Positions 53,493 through 61,202 of a DNA stretch of 64,000 nucleotides are shown piece after piece. The translations under genes were made by a program, and so were the position numbers. The stretch's first letter is position 1. The number at the start of each line of letters is the position of its first letter. Source of the DNA: Planctomycetota bacterium. Its GTDB lineage: Bacteria > Planctomycetota > Planctomycetia > Pirellulales > Pirellulaceae. The DNA is taken from NCBI GenBank assembly GCA_963204915.1, contig CAUJHS010000030.1, positions 1-64,000 on the forward strand. The letters are read 5' to 3'. The notes under the pieces were generated by a model. It worked only from the letters and a program-made list of their open reading frames with translations. It did not search any database and was not told the DNA's origin.

Positions 53493-54362
53493 ATGCAGTT
53501 TTGGAAATACCATGCCCTTGGCAACGACTATCTGGTGTTTGATGGTTGCGACGGAAGCGTCGTTCCACCGCCACAAATCCGCCGCATTTGCGATCGTCAC
53601 TGCGGACTTGGGTCCGACGGCGTCTTGATCCATCGGCCTGCCCAGTTCCCCTCGATGGCTGCGGTGCAAATTATGAATCCGGATGGTTCGGAAGCGGAGA
53701 AAAGCGGCAACGGTTTGAGGATTTTTTCGCGTTACTTGTGGGATCGACGCCTCGTGGCTGCGGAGCCGTTTTGTGTGCAAACGTTGGGAGGCGAGGTCAC
53801 TTGCCAGGTCTTGGACGGCGGCGGCGCGGTGGTGGTGGACATGGGCCGCGTGAGTTTTCGCAGTCGCGATATTCCCATCCAGGGCGAAGACCGGGAGGTA
53901 CTGAACGAATCGTTGGAGTTGCCCGGAGAACAGTGGACATTCTCGGCCGCAACCGTGGGCAACCCGCACTGCGTGATCGTTTGCAACGGCCCCACCGAAG
54001 CGCTGGCCCGACGCTTAGGACCGTTAATTGAAACGCATCCGCGGTTTCCACAAAGGACGAACGTGCAGTTCGTCCAGCCGCTAGCGCGTAATCGCGTGCG
54101 TATGCACATCTGGGAGCGGGGCGTCGGTTATACGCTAGCCAGCGGCAGTAGCAGTTGCGCGGCGGTCGCGGTGTTGTTCCGACTCCACCTGTGCGACGAC
54201 AACGTGGAGGTGGAAATGCCAGGTGGAAGGCTCAAGATTGCGGTCGCGCCTGACTTTTCGAACATTCGCATGATCGGCCCGGTGGTCAAAATCGCCGAAG
54301 GCGTCATCTCGGCGGAGTGTTTCGAAGAAGCGTCGGGCGACGGTTCCGCGTCACATCCTTGA
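53493..54362 (+). CDS. DapF-family protein with both catalytic cysteines replaced by serine
   Basis: The 289-residue protein starts MQFWKYHALGNDYLVFDGCD, the normal DapF N-terminus, and keeps the twofold diaminopimelate epimerase layout. The segment MNPDGSEAEKSGNGLR carries Ser71 where DapF has its first catalytic Cys. ERGVGYTLASGSSSCAA carries Ser217 where the second belongs. Asn and Glu substrate contacts (NPDGSEAE, GNPHC, WERG) are kept. DapF normally interconverts LL- and meso-diaminopimelate by a two-cysteine mechanism. This protein may have lost racemase activity, use serine, or act on another substrate. Codons AGC at both places are clear in the DNA. The longer in-frame start at 53385 has no family support. 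Confidence 0.9.
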   Translation: MQFWKYHALGNDYLVFDGCDGSVVPPPQIRRICDRHCGLGSDGVLIHRPAQFPSMAAVQIMNPDGSEAEKSGNGLRIFSRYLWDRRLVAAEPFCVQTLGGEVTCQVLDGGGAVVVDMGRVSFRSRDIPIQGEDREVLNESLELPGEQWTFSAATVGNPHCVIVCNGPTEALARRLGPLIETHPRFPQRTNVQFVQPLARNRVRMHIWERGVGYTLASGSSSCAAVAVLFRLHLCDDNVEVEMPGGRLKIAVAPDFSNIRMIGPVVKIAEGVISAECFEEASGDGSASHP

Positions 54363-54420
54363 GCCAACGGCCTGTCAAAAGACGTTCAACGCGTCAAGTC
54401 AGGTGTACGCGTGCTTTCCA

Positions 54421-56571
54421 TTACGAGAGGCGCAGCGGCATCGAACGGCTGCGCACGCCAACGGCATGGTCAATCGCGTTCGCAATGGCCGGCGCCACGG
54501 CGATGATTGGGGTTTCGCCAGCGCCCACGGATGGCAAATCTTTGCGATCGAGCAGCACAATGTCCAATTCGGGAACATCACTCATGCGCGGCGTGCGGTA
54601 TTCGGAGAAAGAAGCATTCGAGATTTGACCATCCTCGAATTCGATCGCTTCATACAGCGCTCCTCCCAGGCCCATGATGATGCATCCCTCCACTTGCGCA
54701 CGCAGGTTTGCCGGGTTTTGTATAGCGCCGCATTCGTACGCCTGGCAAACCTGCAACACGCGAATGGCGTCATCGTTCACTTCGACTTCCACACACGCGG
54801 CGACGTAGGAGCCCTTTTCCGTACCGCACGCTAACCCAACGCCGCGAGTAGCGCGCCGGTTCGAACGACGGCGGGCCCAATCGAATTTTTGCGCGGCGGC
54901 GCGAAGGACATTCTTTAACCGTCCTTCTTCGAGATGCTGAAGACGAAATTCCAGCGGATCGACTTGTGCGAGCGCGGCGAGTTCATCCATGGCCGACTCG
55001 CGGGCAAACGTGTTCGCCGTGGATGCTAACGCGCGGTACGATCCTTGCCGCAGAGGAGAATTCGCCGCGATGAACCGGGTGCGGCCGGCGGCGGTCTGGT
55101 ACGGCGTGTCGATGGCCGATCCGCCAGAGTTATAGTTGGTGAAGTCCCAAGCGGCGATGGCTCCGTTCGCATCAACTCCGGCTTGAACTTCGATCAGGCC
55201 CGCTGGCCGGAAGTACGCCCAAGTGAACTCTTCTTCACGCGTCCACTGCAGACGGACCGGCCGATGGGCCGACCTCGCCAACCGCGCCGCCTCGACCGCG
55301 ACTTCGCCCGTATGCTTGCCGCCAAAGCCGCCGCCGGTATCAGGAACGATCACGCGCACGCGGTCTTGCGGAAGGCGGAACGATTGACACAGCTCGGAGT
55401 GTACGCGCGAGGGCTGCTGCGTTCCCGTCCATACGGTAAGTTTCCCTTCCGTCCACTCGGCCACCGCCGCACGCGGCTCCATGGGAGCATGTTGAATATA
55501 GGCGACCGTGTAAGCGGTGGAGAGTTTCTTTTCGAGTCGAGCGAGCGTCGACGCGCTATCGCCCCATGTGCGACCGTCGCGGCCGCCATCGCGCGAAGGT
55601 TCGCTGGTTTCCTTCAGATGTTCAAACAGATTCGCACTGGACGGGTGACGCGGGCGATCCCATTGCGCATGTTGCGCGAGTGCGGTGCGCGCCTGGTTCG
55701 CTTCCCAGGTGGTTGGGGCAGCGCAGCCAATAAACTCGCCGTCGCGCACGACGATCACGTTTGGCATTGCTTGCGCCGGGGCCAGGTCAATCGACGTAAG
55801 CGTTGCGCCGTACGATGGCGGACGCAACACCTTGCCATAAAGCATGCCAGGGCGAACGATGTCCGAAGGATAGAGGACCCGTCCCGTGACCGTATCACGC
55901 CCGCGCACATGCGGAACCGAAGCGCCGAGCACGCGCCACTCGTTGACGGGGGTAACCTCGACGCCGTCGCGCCATGTTTGCGATGCAAACCGGCTTTGCA
56001 GGTTCGGATCGGCCGCTAGTTGGGCCAGGCTAGCGTCTTTGCCGGAGGCGGCGCGAAATACGCCGTCTTCGAATTTTATTTCTGTGCGTTCCACACCCAG
56101 ATGTTCGGCAGCGAGACGGATCAGAACGTCGCGCGCCGTGGCGGCGGCGGATCGCACGCGCGGCACGGTGGACGGGGTCGTGCGACTGCCGGCCGTGCCG
56201 CCGTCATCAGGGCATTGCTCCGTATCGGCCATGATGACACGGATGCGTTCCGTGGGAAGGTTCAACTCTTCGGACGCCGCCTGGGTGATTTGCGTTCGCG
56301 CGCCTTGACCGACTTCGACTTTGCTGGTCAGCACAGTGATCACGCCGTCCTCGCCCAAGTGAAATCGCTGCGACAACGATTCCTCGCGGCGAGCCGGCGC
56401 GTTTCCCCGTCGCTGGCCCGCGGCTGGTTTTGCTGCGACAAGGATCACGAGGCCGGCGCCAAGGAGTTGCACGAATTCGCGCCGGTCGGCGGCGAAAACA
56501 TACGGCGGCGATTCGCGCAGCTCGTAACGTTCAAACTCGGCATGGCGCGCATCGAAGGGTTGATCAGTCAT
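54421..56571 (-). CDS. Molybdenum hydroxylase large subunit (isoquinoline/xanthine dehydrogenase type)
   Basis: The 716-residue protein has a Tat-like motif near residue 30 (DRREFVQLLGAGLVILVAA), then molybdopterin-domain blocks: VLTSKVEVGQGARTQITQAA, VPDTGGGFGGKHTGEVAVEA and the C-terminal SVGAGETPIIAVAPAIANAI with the probable catalytic Glu. This is the IorB/aldehyde-oxidase large-subunit family, which hydroxylates N-heterocycles or aldehydes with water. GGAGG precedes the ATG. It lies 37 bases after the [2Fe-2S] subunit gene. The length suits the two-component IorAB type, with no FAD subunit visible. The substrate is unknown. Confidence 0.9.
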   Translation of the reverse strand: MTDQPFDARHAEFERYELRESPPYVFAADRREFVQLLGAGLVILVAAKPAAGQRRGNAPARREESLSQRFHLGEDGVITVLTSKVEVGQGARTQITQAASEELNLPTERIRVIMADTEQCPDDGGTAGSRTTPSTVPRVRSAAATARDVLIRLAAEHLGVERTEIKFEDGVFRAASGKDASLAQLAADPNLQSRFASQTWRDGVEVTPVNEWRVLGASVPHVRGRDTVTGRVLYPSDIVRPGMLYGKVLRPPSYGATLTSIDLAPAQAMPNVIVVRDGEFIGCAAPTTWEANQARTALAQHAQWDRPRHPSSANLFEHLKETSEPSRDGGRDGRTWGDSASTLARLEKKLSTAYTVAYIQHAPMEPRAAVAEWTEGKLTVWTGTQQPSRVHSELCQSFRLPQDRVRVIVPDTGGGFGGKHTGEVAVEAARLARSAHRPVRLQWTREEEFTWAYFRPAGLIEVQAGVDANGAIAAWDFTNYNSGGSAIDTPYQTAAGRTRFIAANSPLRQGSYRALASTANTFARESAMDELAALAQVDPLEFRLQHLEEGRLKNVLRAAAQKFDWARRRSNRRATRGVGLACGTEKGSYVAACVEVEVNDDAIRVLQVCQAYECGAIQNPANLRAQVEGCIIMGLGGALYEAIEFEDGQISNASFSEYRTPRMSDVPELDIVLLDRKDLPSVGAGETPIIAVAPAIANAIDHAVGVRSRSMPLRLS

Positions 56572-56608
56572 AACGGTCCTCCGCGATCAATCGGAGCGAG
56601 AACTTGAG

Positions 56609-57073
56609 CTAAGGGCGGGCGACAGCGCTGGTCACCGCGGCGAGTAGGTTCGGATAATTGCAACACCGGCACAGATGTTCGCTCATCGCGGCGACGATCT
56701 GCTCGCGCGACGCGCCAGGGTTCTGCTGGGTGAACGCCACGGCGGTCATAATGTGGCCTGGCACGCAGTAGCCGCATTGCATCGCCTGGTGGTCGAGGAA
56801 GGCTTGTTGAACCGCATGCAAACGACCTTCTGTAGCAAGGCCCTCGATGGTTTGAATCGACTGGCCCTCCGCATCGGCGACTCGCGTGATACAGGAACGC
56901 GTGGGTTGACCGCCTACCAGCACGGTGCAAGCTCCGCAGGCTCCCTCGCCACAACCGTATTTGGCGCCGGTCAGTTGAAAATCTTCGCGTAGGACGTCCA
57001 ACAGGGGGCGGTCATCGTCGGTCGTTGTGGTTCGCTCGGACCCGTTGATTTGAAGGACGAACTTGCGAGGCAT
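56609..57073 (-). CDS. [2Fe-2S] small subunit of a molybdenum hydroxylase
   Basis: The 154-residue protein starts MPRKFVLQINGSERTTTTDD with GAGGAG upstream. It has the plant-type cluster motif YGCGEGACGACTVLVGG with a further Cys in TRSCITRV. The second cluster motif is QCGYCVPGHIM plus HLCRCCNYPN, where the family usually has CRCTGY or similar; an extra cysteine follows the second ligand. It transfers electrons from the molybdenum subunit encoded just downstream. A longer upstream start is rejected because its extension runs through the terminator of the preceding gene. Confidence 0.93.
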   Translation of the reverse strand: MPRKFVLQINGSERTTTTDDDRPLLDVLREDFQLTGAKYGCGEGACGACTVLVGGQPTRSCITRVADAEGQSIQTIEGLATEGRLHAVQQAFLDHQAMQCGYCVPGHIMTAVAFTQQNPGASREQIVAAMSEHLCRCCNYPNLLAAVTSAVARP

Positions 57074-57162
57074 GCCTTTTTCTCCTCGAGAAGACGGCGC
57101 ATTGAGCCAAGCCGCGCCGGACGGGAACTCGCGCGATGGCGCGTTTGCGAATAAGCATCGAG

Positions 57163-57205
57163 AAAATTCCCCTGCGCAGATCGTTGGTCGATCCGCGCAG
57201 GGGAA
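57163..57205 (-). terminator. Intrinsic terminator of the HEAT-repeat gene
   Basis: On the minus strand TTCCCCTGCGC and GCGCAGGGGAA form an 11-bp stem (57195-57205 pairing with 57167-57177), ending in TTTT. It lies between the HEAT-protein stop and the [2Fe-2S] subunit start. Confidence 0.8.
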
Positions 57206-57242
57206 GTCATGATCTGGCGATAGGATCGTCGCCAATCGGCAA

Positions 57243-59378
57243 TTACTTCGGCGCGGGGAGCAAAATGGCCGCATCTTCGGCAAACGTCGCCTCGCCCGGC
57301 TTGCCGTTCAAACGGTACTGCACTTTCAGTTGCTTCACGCTGTCGGGCAGCGGGTCGCCAAAGTTGGCGTTGTAGCCTGCCGAAGGCAGCACGATCAACG
57401 GCAGGTTTCCGGCATACTTTTGCAGCACCGCGGTCACGTCCTTTTGGGTCGAGCCGGCGCCGTACTCCGCTTTAACGATTTCGACCTTGACCGGTTCGAG
57501 CCCTGCTTGGGCCAAATGCTCGCGCACGTCGACGCCTTTGCTTGCCACGCTTTGGGCGATGGTCAGAACCGCGGCGTTTGCATCGTCTTTAAGCTCTGGC
57601 TCTTGGAGTGCGCGAATGGCGAGCTTGAGCATTGCGACGCTTGGGTAACGCTTGAGCACATCGAACACGAGCTTTTGTTCGGCTGGCCGGGCGGCGTCCA
57701 GCACTTGCTGACACATTTCAATGCGCTGTTGTTCGGGCAGCACGAATTGCCGAGCAATACGAATGTAGCCGCGCATTGCGCGAACCTGGTACTTTTCGCC
57801 TGGCGCCGTCTTGGCCAGATCAAGCAACACCGGCGCCGCGTCGGCGGTCATCCATTCGCCAAGCAAGCGCGTGCTGACGTCTTGCAGTTCGGGATTGCTG
57901 GTCTTGGCCGCAGCGCCAACCGTCGCCAGCGCTTTGGTTCCTCCCACGGCGCCAAGAATCTCCAGCAGCGACGCTTTGGTTGTGGCCGACGGAGTCCGTT
58001 GCACGGCGTTGGCCAAGGCAGTTGCGCAGGCTTCGCGATCCGGCATGCGAACCGCCGCTGTCTTGAGCGCCTGCTGGGCGGCCGCCGCGTCCTCGGAATT
58101 CTTCGGCGTCACAACTTGCGCGATTAACACTGGGAGTCCCTTGAGATCGACCGTTTCGCCCAGGGCGGCCAACGCCGCGCGGCGCACCGCCGGGTTCGAA
58201 TGCGTGAGCGACTTCAGTAGCGTATCCGTGGCTTCGATGCGGCGTTGACCGATGAGTCCAATGAGCACGGGGTAGATTTTTCCATCGGCCTGCGGCAGAA
58301 GATCGACGATTTGTGAATCGACCTGGTCGCCCGGCATTTCGGCCAGCGTCGCCTTGGCGGCTTGCGCCAATTCGGCGTCGGCGTCGGTGGCGATGGTTAA
58401 CAGCGATCCAAGGCAGGAATCATCGCCAACGCGCCGCAGGGCATCAATGGCTGAGAGACGCACTGGCTTGGGGCCCTGTTCCGCCGCATTCAACACCGCG
58501 GCAAGAACGACCGTCTCCGGTCGGTCGGCCATCGCCTGAACGATCAACGCGGCGCGTTCCGGTTGAGCGCGGGCCAGTTCCTCGGCCAAGGTTTGATCGA
58601 CCTTACCACCTTGGACTTCGCGGGCGGTGCTGAGCGCGATTTGAAAGAACTTCGCATCCTCCGAACGAAGTTGCTCGAGCAGCAACGGTAAACCTTCGTC
58701 GCCCCGAGCCAAAATGGCTCCGCGCGTCGCTTCGAGCAGGCGTTGTTTGGGAACTTCGGCCTTGCGCACTTCGTCGTACAGTTCGGCGGCTTCCGCCGAC
58801 TTGCCTTCCGCAAGCCGCCGTTCCGCGCATAGCACACACCCTTCGGCCACCGCCGAGCGAACTGGAACGGGGCCGGCCTGTAGCGCCTGGCGGAGCGATT
58901 GCGCCGCTTCGTCGGTTCCAATGCGGCCAAGCGCCACGGCTGCCGCAGAAGCGGATTCTACGTCGTTGTTCTTCAGGTGCTTGGTCAGCGCTTCGACCGA
59001 GGCGGCGTCGCGCCGCACGCCGATCGAGTTAATCACGCCGACCAGGAGCAACCCGTCGAGCGAATCCGTCGCCTTGCGAAGCGCTTCATCCGCTTCAGGG
59101 CCAGGAATCGCCTCGAGCGCGATGCGCGCCCACGAGGCGAGTTGTGGATTCGACAGCAACGGCGCCAGGTCGGCCACGGCTTCGCTCGTGCCATGAATCG
59201 CCAGAAGCTTGCAGGTGATGGCTTTTTCGCCCGCAGGCGCATCGGAGCGGAGCACTGCAAGGAGATCTTTCTCCTGATGAGCCGAGGACTTGACTTGGTC
59301 GTCGGCCGCACATAATCCAGCGGCCAGGATAAGCCAGGTTGTGAGAAACAGAAATGGTCGTTGAAGTTGTCGTGTCAT
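57243..59378 (-). CDS. Secreted HEAT-repeat protein with a DUF3395-like C-terminal domain
   Basis: The 711-residue protein has a signal peptide (FLFLTTWLILAAGLCAA) and about fifteen HEAT-type helical repeats. Examples are SASAAAVALGRIGTDEAAQS, PVRSAVAEGC and NPAVRRAALAALGETVDLKG. The last 85 residues form a separate beta-rich domain: VKAEYGAGSTQKDVTAVLQK, LPLIVLPSAGYNANFGDPLP and LKVQYRLNGKPGEATFAEDA. By eye this resembles the DUF3395 domain found in DNAJC11-type proteins. HEAT scaffolds bind other proteins. Neighbouring genes encode redox enzymes, and a shared function is possible but unproven. A strong minus-strand terminator follows. Confidence 0.85.
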   Translation of the reverse strand: MTRQLQRPFLFLTTWLILAAGLCAADDQVKSSAHQEKDLLAVLRSDAPAGEKAITCKLLAIHGTSEAVADLAPLLSNPQLASWARIALEAIPGPEADEALRKATDSLDGLLLVGVINSIGVRRDAASVEALTKHLKNNDVESASAAAVALGRIGTDEAAQSLRQALQAGPVPVRSAVAEGCVLCAERRLAEGKSAEAAELYDEVRKAEVPKQRLLEATRGAILARGDEGLPLLLEQLRSEDAKFFQIALSTAREVQGGKVDQTLAEELARAQPERAALIVQAMADRPETVVLAAVLNAAEQGPKPVRLSAIDALRRVGDDSCLGSLLTIATDADAELAQAAKATLAEMPGDQVDSQIVDLLPQADGKIYPVLIGLIGQRRIEATDTLLKSLTHSNPAVRRAALAALGETVDLKGLPVLIAQVVTPKNSEDAAAAQQALKTAAVRMPDREACATALANAVQRTPSATTKASLLEILGAVGGTKALATVGAAAKTSNPELQDVSTRLLGEWMTADAAPVLLDLAKTAPGEKYQVRAMRGYIRIARQFVLPEQQRIEMCQQVLDAARPAEQKLVFDVLKRYPSVAMLKLAIRALQEPELKDDANAAVLTIAQSVASKGVDVREHLAQAGLEPVKVEIVKAEYGAGSTQKDVTAVLQKYAGNLPLIVLPSAGYNANFGDPLPDSVKQLKVQYRLNGKPGEATFAEDAAILLPAPK

Positions 59379-59482
59379 ATTGAGAAACGGGGGGTTAAAG
59401 CATGGGGAACGGCGGCATCGCCGAGTGAACTTGCCAAGCGGCCCTATTTACCGGGACGCGGCGAAGCTGAGGCGCGTGGCGA

Positions 59483-60769
59483 TTACAGTCTCCAGGGCTC
59501 ACGCAGCGCTTCGGAACGCAAACGATTGGCTTCATCATCGCCGACGAATTCATGGGTTTGATTGTCAAACTTGACCTGACGTCCCAGGTGCAGCGCGATG
59601 TTCGCAGCATGGCAAACGATATGCGCGTTGCAAGCAGCGTCGGCATTGCCTTTGGGCTGGCTGCGGGTCTTTACGCAGTCCAGGAAGTCGCGCACGTGGA
59701 AGGTGGCCGGGTAACCGCCGATCTCCTCGACGGTTCGTCCCGCGAGTAAAGCGGGCGAGCTAAGCACCAGCTTGCCGCTGTCGCCGGCTTCAACCCAGCC
59801 GTCCTCTCCCTCGAACCGAACGGGGCAAGAGCCAAGCGGAATCCAACCGGTTTCTCGGAAGATCAACTCCGTTCCGTTCTCATACCGAGCGACCAATTGC
59901 CCGTCTTTGGGCGGATCGTACTCGACCGGGGGTGCGCAATCATCGACGGCCCATTGGCATAAGTCGACGCAGTGCGAGCCCCACTCCAAGACGCCGCCGC
60001 CGACCAGTCCGCCGCCTTTCTCAAAGTTGAAACCGTCGAGCAATTTGGCGTTGAAGGGGCGCCACGAGGCCGGGCCAAGATACATGTTCCAATCGACAAT
60101 TTCGGGGTCCGGCTCCGGTTCCGCGGGAAGCCAGCCGCTCATCATGGCTTGCATACCCATGGGGTGTGCGTACACGCGCTTGATTTTGCCAAGTTTCCCC
60201 GTGCGCGCCAAAGCGCATGCAAATGCGAAGTGCGGCAGATTGCGCCGCTGGGTTCCGGCTTGAAACACCCGACCGGTACGGCGCATCGTTTCCGCCAGAA
60301 TCAAACTTTGCGCGATGTTTTTGGTGACGGGTTTTTCACAGTACATATCCTTTCCGGCCTTGGCGGCGGTCATAGCGGCCGTAGCGTGCCAGTTCGGGCC
60401 GGTGGCGATCAACACGGCGTCAATGTCGTTACGGTCCAAGAGTTCGCGGAAGTCGCGATATATGGCGCAACCGTCCGTTCCGTATTTGCCGTCGACCATC
60501 TTCTTCACTGCGGTGCGGCGAGCTTGTTTGATGTCGCACACCGCGGCAAATTGCACGTCTTTTTGCTCCAGAAAACAGCCAAGATCGTACGTGCCGCGGT
60601 TGCCAATGCCGATGCCGCCCACGATGATCCGCTCGCTGGGCGGTACGGCCCCATTCAAACCTAGCGCCGAGCCAGGAATAAACATAGGCGCCGTGACGGC
60701 GGCACCGGCCGCGGAAACAGCCGTCTTCAAAAACTTGCGTCGAGGAATCTGCGTACGCTTGTTCGACAT
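59483..60769 (-). CDS. Tat-exported Gfo/Idh/MocA family oxidoreductase
   Basis: The 428-residue protein starts MSNKRTQIPRRKFLKTAVSA, a twin-arginine signal, with GGAGAG upstream. The Rossmann half has IIVGGIGIGNRGTYDLGCF, VQFAAVCDIKQARR and MYCEKPVTKNIAQSL with the EKP catalytic Lys. The C-terminal half (WGSHCVDLCQWAVDDCAPPV) fits the dehydrogenase family. Such proteins use tightly bound NAD(H) and act on sugars. Tat export allows a pre-folded, cofactor-loaded enzyme. Large paralogous sets occur in planctomycetes. An in-frame ATG 54 bases upstream is less likely. Confidence 0.92.
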   Translation of the reverse strand: MSNKRTQIPRRKFLKTAVSAAGAAVTAPMFIPGSALGLNGAVPPSERIIVGGIGIGNRGTYDLGCFLEQKDVQFAAVCDIKQARRTAVKKMVDGKYGTDGCAIYRDFRELLDRNDIDAVLIATGPNWHATAAMTAAKAGKDMYCEKPVTKNIAQSLILAETMRRTGRVFQAGTQRRNLPHFAFACALARTGKLGKIKRVYAHPMGMQAMMSGWLPAEPEPDPEIVDWNMYLGPASWRPFNAKLLDGFNFEKGGGLVGGGVLEWGSHCVDLCQWAVDDCAPPVEYDPPKDGQLVARYENGTELIFRETGWIPLGSCPVRFEGEDGWVEAGDSGKLVLSSPALLAGRTVEEIGGYPATFHVRDFLDCVKTRSQPKGNADAACNAHIVCHAANIALHLGRQVKFDNQTHEFVGDDEANRLRSEALREPWRL

Positions 60770-61202
60770 AACTACTCTCCTGATCGTGATGATCGATGGA
60801 TGGCCCGGACGCCGCGCCGACATCCCGGCAATGGTTTACGTTGTCAGAATACTCCCGCGGCGCGCCGTTCACCACCGCGGATCGTCCGAAATTCTCATTT
60901 GCATCACGGCAGATTGATTGCTTAAGGATGGATGCATCGTCGGGCCGTATCCGATGCTTCCCTGCAATGCGAGGTTCTGCGTTGAACTGGCCAGCTTCGC
61001 TCGACGTAATCCATGTCGACAATGCGCGCCTTTGGTTCGCGTCCTTGGCGTCCGCGTTGGCAGGGGAATCTGTCGACGTCGACGTCAGATTGGTTGCCCT
61101 GGAGGAGGAATTCACGGTAAACTAAAAGCACTCCTTCGTTTGGCTCCCGCCACGAACTCCTCCGCACACCTTCCCGCTTCCTCGTTCCCACGTGCCGAAC
61201 CC
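60770..61202. other. Divergent intergenic region
   Basis: About 430 bases between the oxidoreductase and the cytochrome-type protein, transcribed in opposite directions. The forward frame is open from 60918, but the part before 61203 lacks a signal peptide or family character. I see no specific promoter or hairpin. Confidence 0.5.
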
